64,000 bases of DNA from JANQPX01 sp039197065 (GTDB lineage Bacteria; Pseudomonadota; Alphaproteobacteria; Geminicoccales; Geminicoccaceae): assembly GCA_039197065.1 (NCBI GenBank), contig JBCCUL010000038.1, positions 1-64,000 of the forward strand. The letters are read 5' to 3'. Positions 43,415 to 54,532 of the stretch are shown one piece after another. The first letter of the stretch is position 1. The number at the start of each line of letters is the position of its first letter. A program made the translations under genes and the position numbers. The notes under the pieces are model-generated. The model was not told the DNA's origin, did no database searches, and saw only the letters and a list, made by a program, of their open reading frames with translations.

Positions 43415-44290
43415 ATGAGCGATGACCAAGCCTATACGCCGCCGGCTGTCTGGACCTGGGACAAGGATAATGGCGGCAAGTTCGCAAGCACCAACCGCCC
43501 GATCGCGGGACCGACCCACGACAAGGTGCTGCCGGTCGGCAGGCATCCGTTTCAGCTCTATTCGCTGGCAACGCCCAATGGCGTGAAGGTCACCGTCATG
43601 CTGGAGGAGCTGCTGGCTCTCGGTCACGAAGGGGCGGAATATGACGCCTGGCTGATCAAGATCGGCGATGGCGATCAGTTCGGCAGCGGTTTCGTCGAGA
43701 TCAATCCGAATTCCAAGATCCCGGCGATGACCGACCTGAGCGGCGAGAAGCCGGTGCGCATCTTCGAATCGGGCGCCATTCTTCTCTATCTCGCTGAGAG
43801 GTTCGGCGCGTTCCTTCCCGAAAATCCGGCCGACCGCACCGAATGCCTCTCCTGGCTCTTCTGGCAGATGGGTTCCGCGCCCTATCTCGGCGGCGGCTTT
43901 GGGCATTTTTATGCCTATGCACCGGAAAAGTTCGAATATCCGATCAATCGCTTCGCGATGGAAACCAAACGCCAGCTCGACGTGCTCGATCGCGAGCTTG
44001 CCAAACGCGCCTTCATCGCCTGCGACGACTACACCATCGCCGACATGGCGATCTGGGCCTGGTACGGACAGCTTGTCCTTGGTCGTCTCTACAGCGCCGC
44101 GGAATTCCTGGACGTGGGTTCATACAAGCATGTCATGAAATGGGCCGAAACGATCGATGCCAGGCCAGCCGTGCAGCGCGGCCGCATGGTTAATCGCGTC
44201 TTCGGCGATCTTGAGATGCAGCTGCATGAACGTCACGAGGTCAGCGACTTCGAGACGAAGACACAGGACAAGCTGGAAGCTGCGGAATAG
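43415..44290 (+). CDS. yghU: glutathione transferase-like disulfide-bond oxidoreductase (YghU type)
   Basis: A 291-aa glutathione S-transferase-fold protein of the Nu class, similar to E. coli YghU, which has glutathione-dependent disulfide-bond reductase activity. Family-specific are the long N-terminus (YTPPAVWTWDKDNGGKFAS and NRPIAGPTHDKVLPVG), HPFQLYSLATPNGVKVTVML, and NPNSKIPAM with FESGAILLYLAERFG for glutathione binding. I use ATG 43415; a GTG at 43406 is in frame. It is not in an obvious operon. Confidence 0.92.
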   Translation: MSDDQAYTPPAVWTWDKDNGGKFASTNRPIAGPTHDKVLPVGRHPFQLYSLATPNGVKVTVMLEELLALGHEGAEYDAWLIKIGDGDQFGSGFVEINPNSKIPAMTDLSGEKPVRIFESGAILLYLAERFGAFLPENPADRTECLSWLFWQMGSAPYLGGGFGHFYAYAPEKFEYPINRFAMETKRQLDVLDRELAKRAFIACDDYTIADMAIWAWYGQLVLGRLYSAAEFLDVGSYKHVMKWAETIDARPAVQRGRMVNRVFGDLEMQLHERHEVSDFETKTQDKLEAAE

Positions 44291-44297
44291 GTCTGGC

Positions 44298-44675
44298 TCA
44301 GCCTCCCAGCCGGGCGGCGGCCAACAGGCGACTTCCCCCGCGGGTCCAGCCGAATTCAACCCTGAGAATGCGTGCGCTTTTCGGATGGATCCGACAGGTC
44401 CAGCTGAGCGGTGTCCAGCGACCTGAACGAAACTGTGTCTCGAAGCTGCCGGTTGCCGTGCCGACGTCCGGCGATACCGACTCATAGGCCATTACCTTCA
44501 TGTTACGCTGGCCGTTATGCGCTCGAGTGCTGACCGCACGCTGACAGGCAAGCTTCAGGCGCTGTTCGTCTTCGATCGTGACATCGTCATGACCCAAAGC
44601 GATGGCCAATCCGGCACTTGCAAAAACCAGTCCACCCGCAATCATGCCGATGATCGTTTTGTGAGATATTGGCAT
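44298..44675 (-). CDS. hypothetical membrane-anchored or exported protein, 125 aa
   Basis: A short protein with an N-terminal hydrophobic segment (IIGMIAGGLVFASAGLAIAL) that may be a signal anchor, then an exported part with two Cys residues (LKLACQRAV and SWTCRIHP) that could form one disulfide. No recognised family. It converges with the yghU-like gene; only 7 bp separate the two stops. Confidence 0.65.
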   Translation of the reverse strand: MPISHKTIIGMIAGGLVFASAGLAIALGHDDVTIEDEQRLKLACQRAVSTRAHNGQRNMKVMAYESVSPDVGTATGSFETQFRSGRWTPLSWTCRIHPKSARILRVEFGWTRGGSRLLAAARLGG

Positions 44676-44847
44676 CGGCGCGGTCCTTGGGATGAGCTTG
44701 GTTTCATCGCTGCTGGCAATCCCGACAATACCGCGCGTTTCTTACCGTTCTCTTAATTCGAAACAAATTCCTTACGAATTTTTTTTGCGTTTCCTAAGCG
44801 TTTCTATTCTCCAAAGCCCCCCTCTGCCTCGAACCCAAAAGTAAGCC

Positions 44848-44862
44848 CTGACCGCGGCGCGG

Positions 44863-44866
<4 letters not shown>
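44848..44866 (-). terminator. hairpin overlapping the gcvP stop codon
   Basis: An 8-bp perfect stem CTGACCGC / GCGGTCAG with a 3-base loop; the gcvP TGA lies in the first arm. After the hairpin the minus strand reads GGCTTACTTTTGGG, a weak T-rich stretch. It is almost the same hairpin as at the rho stop codon. Confidence 0.55.
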
Positions 44867-47760
<2,894 letters not shown>

Positions 47761-47813
47761 GCGCTCCAGGTATTTCGATCGTTTGGTTCGTCAACGGTGC
47801 AGCCCGCGGCTGC

Positions 47814-48191
47814 CTAGCCGAGTGTTTCGAGGAAGCTTTTATAGGCGTCTTCGTCCATGAGATCGTCGAGTTCGCCGGCATCGGCGATCTTGAGCTTGCA
47901 GAACCAGCCCTTGTCTTCCGGGCTGTCGTTCACCTGGCCGGGCTCGTCGGCGAGCGTATCGTTGATTTCGACCACCTCGCCCTTGATCGGTGCATAGACG
48001 TCGCTCGCCGCCTTGACGCTCTCGACAACCGCCATATCGCCGTCCTTGTCGACGGCCTTGCCGACTTCGGGAAGGTCGACGAACACGATTTCGCCAAGCT
48101 GTTCTTGGGCGTGATCGCTGATGCCGACGGTGGCGACATCGCCGTCGACGCGCAGCCACTCATGCTCTTTGGTGTAAAGGATTTTGGCCAT
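47814..48191 (-). CDS. gcvH: glycine cleavage system H protein GcvH
   Basis: A 125-aa lipoyl carrier protein. It starts MAKILYTKEHEWLRV; the lipoylated Lys is in AVVESVKAASDVYAPIKGEV. The surrounding residues are as expected for H proteins. It shuttles the aminomethyl group between GcvP and GcvT. Located between gcvT (43 bp upstream) and gcvP. Confidence 0.97.
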   Translation of the reverse strand: MAKILYTKEHEWLRVDGDVATVGISDHAQEQLGEIVFVDLPEVGKAVDKDGDMAVVESVKAASDVYAPIKGEVVEINDTLADEPGQVNDSPEDKGWFCKLKIADAGELDDLMDEDAYKSFLETLG

Positions 48192-48234
48192 GGTGAAGTC
48201 TCCCTTTCTATGAAGGTTTTGTTCGCTGATGAGT

Positions 48235-49383
48235 TCAGCGTCGGTAGCGATGAGGGGTGAAGGGCAGGGCTACGATTCGCGCCGGATTGGCTTTGCCCCT
48301 GACGATCAGGGTCACGTCCGATCCGGATTCGGCATGTTCAGGCGGCACATAGCCCATGGAAATCGGCCCGCCGACTGTGGGTCCGAAGCCGCCGCTGCTG
48401 ACCAGGCCGATGGCCCGGCCATCGCGATCCTGAATTTCAGTCCCTTCCCGCGCAGGCGCCCGCCCCTCCGGTCTGATACCCACCAGCCGGCGGGATGGAC
48501 CGTTGACCAATTGCGTCCGGATCACATCCGAACCCGGAAACCCGCCCTCCTCGCGCCGGCGTTTGCCGATGCTCCAGCCGAGCCCGGCCTCGATGGGGGT
48601 GATCTCCGGCGTCAGCTCATGGCCGTAGAGGCAAAGCCCGGCCTCCAGCCTGAGGCTGTCGCGGGCGCCGAGGCCGATCGGCATGACATCGTCATGTTCC
48701 AAGAGACGCCGCGCCAAGTCCACCGCGTCGCCGGCGGCGATCGAGATCTCGAAGCCGTCCTCGCCGGTATAGCCAAGACGCGAAACGCGGGCCGGGACGC
48801 CGGCCAGCGTCGTTTCCATCGTCTGCATGAAGGTGAGGCTGGCGGCCTCTGGCGCGAGTTCGGCGAGAACACCGACGGCCGAAGGGCCTTGAAGGGCGAG
48901 CAACGCTTGTTCCGTCAGCTCCTCGACCTGGAATTCCGGCTCGAGGTTCGAGCGCATATGGGCGATGTCGGCGTCGCGGCAGCCGGCGTTGATCACCACA
49001 AACAGGCCGTCATCCGTGCGGCTCGCGATCAGATCGTCGAGCACGCCACCGTTCTCGTCGGTGAACTGGGTGTAGCGGGCGTTGCCAGGTTTCAGGCCTT
49101 CGATATTGCCTGGCACTAAACGCTCAAACGCGCTGGCGACGCTCGCCCCGCTGGCGACGTTCGCCCCTCGCAGGCGCACTTGGCCCATATGGGAGACGTC
49201 GAAGAGGCCGGCTTTTTCGCGGCAGTGGCGGTGTTCGGCCATGATGCCGGCCGGGTATTGCACCGGCAGGGACCAACCGGCGAAGTCGACAGTCTTGCCG
49301 CCGAGTTCGACATGCAGATCATAGAGCGGCGTTTTCTTGGGGCCGTTGTCGTGCGTATCCAAGGCGGCGTCATGGTCGGTCAC
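48235..49383 (-). CDS. gcvT: aminomethyltransferase GcvT
   Basis: A 382-aa T protein, which transfers the methylene group from lipoyl-GcvH to tetrahydrofolate and releases ammonia. Landmarks are TPLYDLHVELGGKTVDFAGW, LFDVSHMGQVRLRG, NARYTQFTDENGGVLDDL, and GYTGEDGFEIS. First gene of gcvT-gcvH-gcvP. The leader between 49384 and about 49670 carries the tandem glycine riboswitch. Confidence 0.96.
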   Translation of the reverse strand: MTDHDAALDTHDNGPKKTPLYDLHVELGGKTVDFAGWSLPVQYPAGIMAEHRHCREKAGLFDVSHMGQVRLRGANVASGASVASAFERLVPGNIEGLKPGNARYTQFTDENGGVLDDLIASRTDDGLFVVINAGCRDADIAHMRSNLEPEFQVEELTEQALLALQGPSAVGVLAELAPEAASLTFMQTMETTLAGVPARVSRLGYTGEDGFEISIAAGDAVDLARRLLEHDDVMPIGLGARDSLRLEAGLCLYGHELTPEITPIEAGLGWSIGKRRREEGGFPGSDVIRTQLVNGPSRRLVGIRPEGRAPAREGTEIQDRDGRAIGLVSSGGFGPTVGGPISMGYVPPEHAESGSDVTLIVRGKANPARIVALPFTPHRYRR

Positions 49384-49432
49384 GGGCCGGTTCTCCAGCG
49401 TGGAGCCAAGGGCATGGCGATGCCCACATTCA

Positions 49433-49668
49433 GCCCCCTCTGTCCCGAACCTGAGAGATTAACGTCGAGCGCGGCGACCGTATCCCGGCTTTCGCTCCCG
49501 TCTTCCCCTTCGGTGGAAAGTTCAGCCCAGCCTAGGCGGGACCTCTTTCGCTCTCCAGAGTGCCATCATCCCACAGTCCCGATGCCTGAGAGTTTCCGGG
49601 GCGGTTGCTCCTTCGGCGCCGCTTTCGACATTATCTCGTCGAGCGCGAACTCTCCCGTGAGGATCGTC
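49433..49668 (-). ncRNA. tandem glycine riboswitch in the gcvTHP leader
   Basis: Two consecutive glycine aptamers can be read on the minus strand. Aptamer 1 (about 49575-49668) has GGGAGAG, then GCGCCGAAGGAGCAA and AAACTCTCAGGCA. Aptamer 2 (about 49433-49555) has GGAGAGCGAAAGAGG, CACCGAAGGGGAAGA and AATCTCTCAGGTTCGG, ending GGGACAGAGGGGG. These are the diagnostic conserved stretches of the family. The 3' end lies about 50 bases before the gcvT start codon. In other bacteria glycine binding turns gcv expression on. Bases 49670-49897 hold no other feature that I see. Confidence 0.93.
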
Positions 49669-49897
49669 TGGCAGTAAACGGCAACTTAGTCGACCCAGCG
49701 GCGCGGTCAAGCGCTTCTCTTTGCCGCTCGCTTTTTCGTGTTTGCGGATCGAAACCGAGAACGGATCCATCAGAAAATCTGCCTGATGGGGTGTCGCCCA
49801 GGGTTGGAGTTGTCATCCATAAGTTGAATAATTAGTTTGAATTATCGATCTTAACGTTTTGGTTCGATCTCGCGTCCGAATGGTCAAGGAGTTGTTG

Positions 49898-50530
49898 ATG
49901 CGCAATGCTTGTCTGGTCCTGACGATCCTTGGCCTTGCCTCAGGCGCGCCTACGGCGTCGGTAACAGCAGAGGCGCCTCCCGTGGCCGACGACGTCATCG
50001 GGCAGATCGACGCGGGCAAGTCCTACTATGCAGAGGGCGATCTGTCCCGGGCGCTCACCGAGCTCGAATTCGCGCTCAACACGGTGCGCGCCGAGTTTTC
50101 GCGTCAATTCATGGCGACCTTGCCCGAGCCGCCGGTGCTCTGGTCCGCTGACGAACCGGCCCTCGAAAGCAGCGCTGCTTTGTTCGGCACCGGTCTGATG
50201 GTTACGAGGCGCTATGAGGAGGAGAAGGGTCAAGGACGGATCACTGCGGAATTGATGGTCGACAGTCCGATGGTCCAGGCCTTTTCCGCCGTGTTCAGCA
50301 TTCCGGTCATGATCGCCAATGACCCGAGCATGGAGCGCATTCGCGTCGGCGAGTCGAACGCCATTTTGAAATGGGATGCGGATCGGCGTGCGGGCGATCT
50401 TTCGCTGGCGCTCGGCGGCCGCGTGCTGGTCAAGCTGAGCGCTCAGGACGTCGACGACAAGACCGTGTTGATCGATCTCATGACATCCTGGGATCTCGAC
50501 GCCGTCAGGAAAGTCGCCGGTATCCGGTGA
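49898..50530 (+). CDS. secreted protein of unknown function, paralogue of the protein at 27650
   Basis: A 210-aa protein. AAGGAG lies six bases before ATG 49898, which fixes the start; a signal peptide (CLVLTILGLASGAPTASVTA) follows. The mature part has a helical segment AGKSYYAEGDLSRALTELEF, ATLPEPPVLW, VDSPMVQAFSAVFSIPVM and a C-terminal beta-rich part. The same order occurs in the 194-aa protein at 27650-28234, so the two form a family. No known domain. It converges with the lipoprotein gene; the two coding regions abut. Confidence 0.75.
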   Translation: MRNACLVLTILGLASGAPTASVTAEAPPVADDVIGQIDAGKSYYAEGDLSRALTELEFALNTVRAEFSRQFMATLPEPPVLWSADEPALESSAALFGTGLMVTRRYEEEKGQGRITAELMVDSPMVQAFSAVFSIPVMIANDPSMERIRVGESNAILKWDADRRAGDLSLALGGRVLVKLSAQDVDDKTVLIDLMTSWDLDAVRKVAGIR

Positions 50531-51037
50531 TCACCCGGCTGGCCGTCCGTCCGGCTGAAATCCGAGATAGAGGCTATAATTCGCGCCCGATGCTTCGGTC
50601 GAGGCCGGAAGGCGAAGGGTTACGCTTTCGCGGAGTGCGCTTTCGGGCTGATCCGGTCCGAAGTCGAGCTGCACATTCAGGACCTGCTTGTCGATGATCT
50701 CACGCTGCGGGTCGACGGTAGCGAGAAAATAGGTGAGCTGCAGGGGCTGACCTTCGAAGGCCGGGCCGCGTTCGGCGCGCATGGTGAAGGTGATGTCCAC
50801 CTCGACGTCGTCCTCACCCTCTTCCCGCCTGCAGTTGCTGGAGAGCTGCTCCATAACAGCGACGAAGCGAAGCTCGCCGTCGCCGTTATTTTGGCCGATA
50901 CGATCGGACGGCACGGCGATCTGGGCTTGCGGACAGGCCTCGCGCGCAAGTTCGCCGGGCGTGCTGGCGCAGGCGGACAGCCATGCGGTGAGGACGGTGA
51001 TCGACGCCGGAGCAAGCGATCTGGCGGTGATGGTCAT
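50531..51037 (-). CDS. putative lipoprotein
   Basis: A 168-aa protein with a lipoprotein signal peptide: SLAPASITVLTAWLSACAST with the lipobox LSAC. The mature part is beta-rich with four charged blocks (RREEGEDDVEVDITFTMRAE) and a tail with YSLYLGFQPDGRPAG. Unknown function. Its ATG overlaps the stop codon of the CDGSH gene (ATGA at 51034-51037), which supports this start and suggests co-translation. No family recognised. Confidence 0.75.
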   Translation of the reverse strand: MTITARSLAPASITVLTAWLSACASTPGELAREACPQAQIAVPSDRIGQNNGDGELRFVAVMEQLSSNCRREEGEDDVEVDITFTMRAERGPAFEGQPLQLTYFLATVDPQREIIDKQVLNVQLDFGPDQPESALRESVTLRLPASTEASGANYSLYLGFQPDGRPAG

Positions 51038-51165
51038 AACGATTTGTGGCTGCCGTCGCAAAATGGCTGCTTCTCACTCTTGCCGCAACGGCACCAGAAA
51101 TAGGTCTTGCCCTCCTCGAGCTCGACGACATAGGGCTCTTTTTGCGCGATGACAGCCTCGTCCAT
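51034..51165 (-). CDS. 43-aa CDGSH-type iron-sulfur protein
   Basis: A complete 43-residue gene. ATG 51163-51165 is preceded by AAGGAAG. The protein contains FWCRCGKSEKQPFCDGSHK, an exact fit to C-x-C-x2-S-x3-P-x-C-D-G-S-H, whose three Cys and one His bind a [2Fe-2S] cluster. The N-terminus KEPYVVELEEGKTYF is also typical of bacterial single-domain CDGSH proteins. Role unknown; redox or Fe-S transfer is suspected for the family. It overlaps the downstream lipoprotein gene by 4 bp. Confidence 0.92.
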   Translation of the reverse strand: MDEAVIAQKEPYVVELEEGKTYFWCRCGKSEKQPFCDGSHKSL

Positions 51166-51296
51166 AATGCTTCCTTTATCTGATCATCGTGACCTGCAGG
51201 TCACCTCTGCTAACCCGACGCTCTCCTATTTCGCAAGTCCTGATGCGGCAAAAGCCCTGTGCATCCGATCGTTTTGCCGGTACATCTTAAAGGCCA

Positions 51297-52376
51297 ATGT
51301 CCAATAGCAATCGACATGTAACGCTCGCCGAACGCTCGGCGGAGCCTGTTCTCGCGGCTCTCGATCTCGGGACGAACAATTGCCGTTTGCTGATCGCGCG
51401 CCCCGAGGACGGCGGCGAAGGCTTCGTGGTGATCGACAGTTTTTCCCGCATCGTCCGCCTCGGAGAAGGACTGGTGGGAACGGGCGAACTCAGCGATCGC
51501 GCCATGGGGCGCACGGTGGCGGCGCTGAAGGTCTGCGCTCGGCTGATGCAGCGTCAGGGTGTGAACCGCGTGCGCTGCGTTGCGACCGAGGCGTGCAGGC
51601 GCGCCGGCAATGGTGAGGAATTTCTAAAGCGCGTTACGGCGACCACCGGCATCGATCTCGAAGTCCTGACCTATCAGGACGAGGTCGGCCTGGCGCTGCT
51701 CGGTTGTGTGCCGCTGATCGATCCGAGCGCCGATCATGTCCTGCTGGTCGACATCGGCGGCGGCAGCACGGAGTTCGCCTGGCTGGATCGAAGCAACGTC
51801 GATGACGATGCGGCTTGCTCGCTGCGCTGCGTCCAGTCGCTGCCGGTCGGCGTGGTGTCGCTCACCGAGATGTTTTCCTCGGAGCCGGACAGCGCAACCT
51901 TCGAGAAGATGGTGGCGCATGTCAGAGGCCTCCTGGCGCCGATCGAGGCCAAACACCGGCTGATCGGCCTGAAGAACGGCGGTCAGCTGCAGATGCTCGG
52001 CACCTCAGGCACGGTGACGACGCTTGCGGCGGTTCTGCTCGATCTGCCGCGCTATAATCGCCGGGAGATCGACGGGCTGGTGGTGGATATGGAGGCCATG
52101 GCCGACATCGCCGGAAAATTGCGCGGCATGACCAATGCCTCGCGCATGGCCCATCCCTGCATCGGTCCTGGACGGGCTGATCTGGTGGTGGCCGGCTGCG
52201 CCATCCTCGAGGCGATCTGCGACACCTGGCCGGCCGATAGCCTTCGGGTTGCGGACCGCGGCCTGCGCGAGGGCATTCTGCACAGCCTGATGGGCAGAAC
52301 GCTCGAGGCTTCGCTTGCGAAATCCATGGCGGCGCCTCGACATGCCGCGGATGCCGGCTGCGAGGGGCTTGTCTGA
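51297..52376 (+). CDS. Ppx/GppA phosphatase family protein (exopolyphosphatase or pppGpp hydrolase)
   Basis: A 359-aa member of the Ppx/GppA family (actin-like ATPase fold) that hydrolyses polyphosphate or pppGpp. The phosphate-binding loops are ALDLGTNNCRLLIA at the N-terminus and LLVDIGGGSTEFAWL in the middle. ATG 51297 has AAAGG just upstream. Family members next to rlmE in alphaproteobacteria are common. It lacks the extra C-terminal HD-like domain of long Ppx, so it is the short type. The preferred substrate cannot be told from sequence. Confidence 0.92.
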   Translation: MSNSNRHVTLAERSAEPVLAALDLGTNNCRLLIARPEDGGEGFVVIDSFSRIVRLGEGLVGTGELSDRAMGRTVAALKVCARLMQRQGVNRVRCVATEACRRAGNGEEFLKRVTATTGIDLEVLTYQDEVGLALLGCVPLIDPSADHVLLVDIGGGSTEFAWLDRSNVDDDAACSLRCVQSLPVGVVSLTEMFSSEPDSATFEKMVAHVRGLLAPIEAKHRLIGLKNGGQLQMLGTSGTVTTLAAVLLDLPRYNRREIDGLVVDMEAMADIAGKLRGMTNASRMAHPCIGPGRADLVVAGCAILEAICDTWPADSLRVADRGLREGILHSLMGRTLEASLAKSMAAPRHAADAGCEGLV

Positions 52377-52380
52377 CCCG

Positions 52381-53049
52381 ATGGTCCACCGCACCAAAAA
52401 GACCAGGGTTCGCGCCAGCCCGCAGCGCAGCGCCGGATCCTCGAGATGGCTGCAGCGTCAGGTGAACGATCCCTATGTGCAGCGCGCCAGGAAAGAGGGC
52501 TACCGTTCGCGCGCCGCTTACAAGCTTTTGGAAATCGACGCCAAGCACAGGCTCTTGAAGCGCGGTCTTCGAGTGCTCGATCTGGGCAGCGCGCCCGGCG
52601 GTTGGGCGCAGGTCGCGGCCCAGCGCGGCTGCAAGGTCGTGGGCGTCGATCTCCTGTCGATCGAGCCGATCGTCGGTGTCGAGCTGATCAAGGCCGATAT
52701 CGAGGATGAGAAGACGTCATCGTTGCTGCTTAACGCTCTCGGCGGACCCGCCGATCTGTTGCTGAGCGATCTGGCGCCATCCGCCACCGGCCAGCGCGCC
52801 GTCGATCGCCTGCGTTCCGAAGCGATGGGTGAGATCGTTCTGGATCTGGCGCCCGCTCTTCTCAGACCAGGCGGCCATCTTCTCCTGAAGATGCTGCGCG
52901 GCGCCGATGCCGTGCTCGCGGACCTTGCGCGCAAGAGCTTCAAGTCGGTGCGTCTCGTCCGCCCGGATGCAACCAGGCGCGAATCATCGGAAATCTATCT
53001 GCTCGCCGAGCAGATGCGGCCGGCAATTGACGCTGATCCGTCTTCCTGA
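52381..53049 (+). CDS. rlmE: 23S rRNA (uridine2552-2'-O)-methyltransferase RlmE
   Basis: A 222-aa FtsJ-type methyltransferase acting on U2552 of 23S rRNA in the assembling large subunit. SAM-binding motif LDLGSAPGGWAQVAAQRG, SDLAPSATGQRAVD and the K-D-K-E-like catalytic residues (YKLLEIDAKHRLLK, LLLSDLAP, LLLKMLRG) are visible. I use ATG 52381, four bases after the ppx stop; an ATG at 52315 would overlap ppx. Basic N-terminal tail as usual. Same transcript as ppx is likely. Confidence 0.95.
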   Translation: MVHRTKKTRVRASPQRSAGSSRWLQRQVNDPYVQRARKEGYRSRAAYKLLEIDAKHRLLKRGLRVLDLGSAPGGWAQVAAQRGCKVVGVDLLSIEPIVGVELIKADIEDEKTSSLLLNALGGPADLLLSDLAPSATGQRAVDRLRSEAMGEIVLDLAPALLRPGGHLLLKMLRGADAVLADLARKSFKSVRLVRPDATRRESSEIYLLAEQMRPAIDADPSS

Positions 53050-53172
53050 CGCAACCCTACCGAGTAGACGGGACCCCAGCAGGGTATCTTCAACACTAAG
53101 CGCCCGGCACGTCAGCCCGAAAACTTGGCGGCATACCGTCAAGCCTGACGATGGCGGACAAAACCAAATGAC

Positions 53173-53185
53173 GTGGCCATGCCAC
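53173..53185 (-). repeat. stop-codon-linked hairpin, family C copy 5
   Basis: GTGGC-NNN-GCCAC, minus strand, about eight bases after the stop codon of the degenerate REC-GGDEF gene, followed by GTCATTTGGTTTTGTCC, a looser match to the extension in other copies. Confidence 0.5.
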
Positions 53186-53192
53186 CATGCCA

Positions 53193-54182
53193 CTAAGTCA
53201 ACGCTGCCGGCAGCACCGGCAGAGGCTGCATCAAGAGGGCGTCGCCGCTGATGGCGGCAACGTCGATCATCGCCGCTTCGGCCTTGCCATGGACGGTGCG
53301 AAAATCCGATCCGTGGAGTGGCCAGATCGCCACGCCGACGCTCGCGGTGATCGACAGATTCCGGCCCCGGACCAAGAACGGCCGCGCCAGCCGATCGGGA
53401 AGCCGGCTGACCAGCGAGCTGATGTCATTGATGGCGGATAGGCCTTCCACCAGCCAGGTAAAGCCGTGGTCGCGTGTTCTCGCGAGCGTGTCGGTCTGAC
53501 GCGCTTCGCCGAGAAGGCGCTGTCCGACCAGTGTCAGCAGGTGGTCAGCCGTCTTCTGGCCATGGCCGGCGACGATCCCTTCGAACCCATCGAGGTCGAT
53601 GGCCACGAGCCCCACAAGGGTCGCGAAGCGGTCCGCCCGCGCGAGGGCTCGGCCGAATCGCTCTTCGAGAAGAGATGTATTGGCGAGGCCCGTCTGCCTG
53701 TCCTTGCGTGCGTAACGGAGCCGGTGACTTTCGGTCGCCTTGCGAGCGATGGCGAGCTCGATCCGCCGACAGATGTCCGCATTTGCGAGATCCGTCGGTA
53801 GGAGCACGTCGTCCGCGCCTGCCTCGATGGCCTGAAACGCGACCTCGGCGCCGGCGTCTTTGGCGATCACCAGGATCGGTGGGCTGGCGGCGAAACTGCA
53901 GAGACAGCTGATATCGGCGTTATCGCCCTGATCCAGGAAGCCCTCATGATAGTCGCAGACCCGCTGATCCGGGAGATCGCTCTGATCCATGAGGATGGCG
54001 TCGACCTGGGTCTGCTGCAGGAAGACCATCGCCTCGTCCAGGTTCCGTACGGAGGCCACCTGCAGATCCGGATTTGCAGGACCGCCAGGGCTGATTGACG
54101 GGTCCGGAGGAGCCGTTTGACGAGCGGCCTCGTCCTCAGGCAAGGCCGATTTGATCCTCAGCACGCTCAGCTTTCGATCCAT
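53193..54182 (-). CDS. REC-like/GGDEF-like protein with degenerate active site
   Basis: A 329-aa protein. Residues ~1-150 form a receiver-like domain (AILMDQSDLPDQRVCDYH and AIEAGADDVLLPTD); the C-terminal half is a diguanylate cyclase-like domain (KDRQTGLANTSLLEERFG, GLVAIDLDGFEGIVAGHGQK). The GGDEF signature is replaced by RTRDHGFTWLVEG, so it should not make cyclic di-GMP, though substrate binding or protein interaction remains possible. The receiver domain also shows a weak Asp context. ATG 54182 follows an AGGAGG sequence. It may act as an inactive signalling partner. Confidence 0.8.
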   Translation of the reverse strand: MDRKLSVLRIKSALPEDEAARQTAPPDPSISPGGPANPDLQVASVRNLDEAMVFLQQTQVDAILMDQSDLPDQRVCDYHEGFLDQGDNADISCLCSFAASPPILVIAKDAGAEVAFQAIEAGADDVLLPTDLANADICRRIELAIARKATESHRLRYARKDRQTGLANTSLLEERFGRALARADRFATLVGLVAIDLDGFEGIVAGHGQKTADHLLTLVGQRLLGEARQTDTLARTRDHGFTWLVEGLSAINDISSLVSRLPDRLARPFLVRGRNLSITASVGVAIWPLHGSDFRTVHGKAEAAMIDVAAISGDALLMQPLPVLPAALT

Positions 54183-54185
54183 CAA

Positions 54186-54532
54186 GCCTCCTTTGTTTGG
54201 TAGACAGAATTAGGCGGGCATTGAGGTCAGGTGAGCGTTATGATGCGTCATCAAGACCTAAAAACGATCATAAATAGCCAAACATATAATATCTATGGTT
54301 GATTTTTTGCTTAATGTACAGCGTTGAATGCGCGTTTTGACGAGGTCCTACCACCTAACCCGCCTGATGTCCGAGGTTCTCGCACCTCCTGGCACCCTTC
54401 CGACGAACGAGGCATATGGCGGCCAAAACCCCGGATTTTCGCCGCATTCATCGTCACTTTTCACAAGGCCTGAAACCGTGTAGGGGTGACGGACGGTTTC
54501 TTGCGCAGGAAGGAAGTTTTGGGGGAACAGTC
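54186..54532. other. gap of about 350 bp between the REC-GGDEF gene and the ferredoxin reductase gene
   Basis: The left half is AT-rich (54250-54320); no RNA gene or repeat is seen. An ATG at 54416 is in frame with the reductase gene but upstream codons are not typical of the family. Confidence 0.5.
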
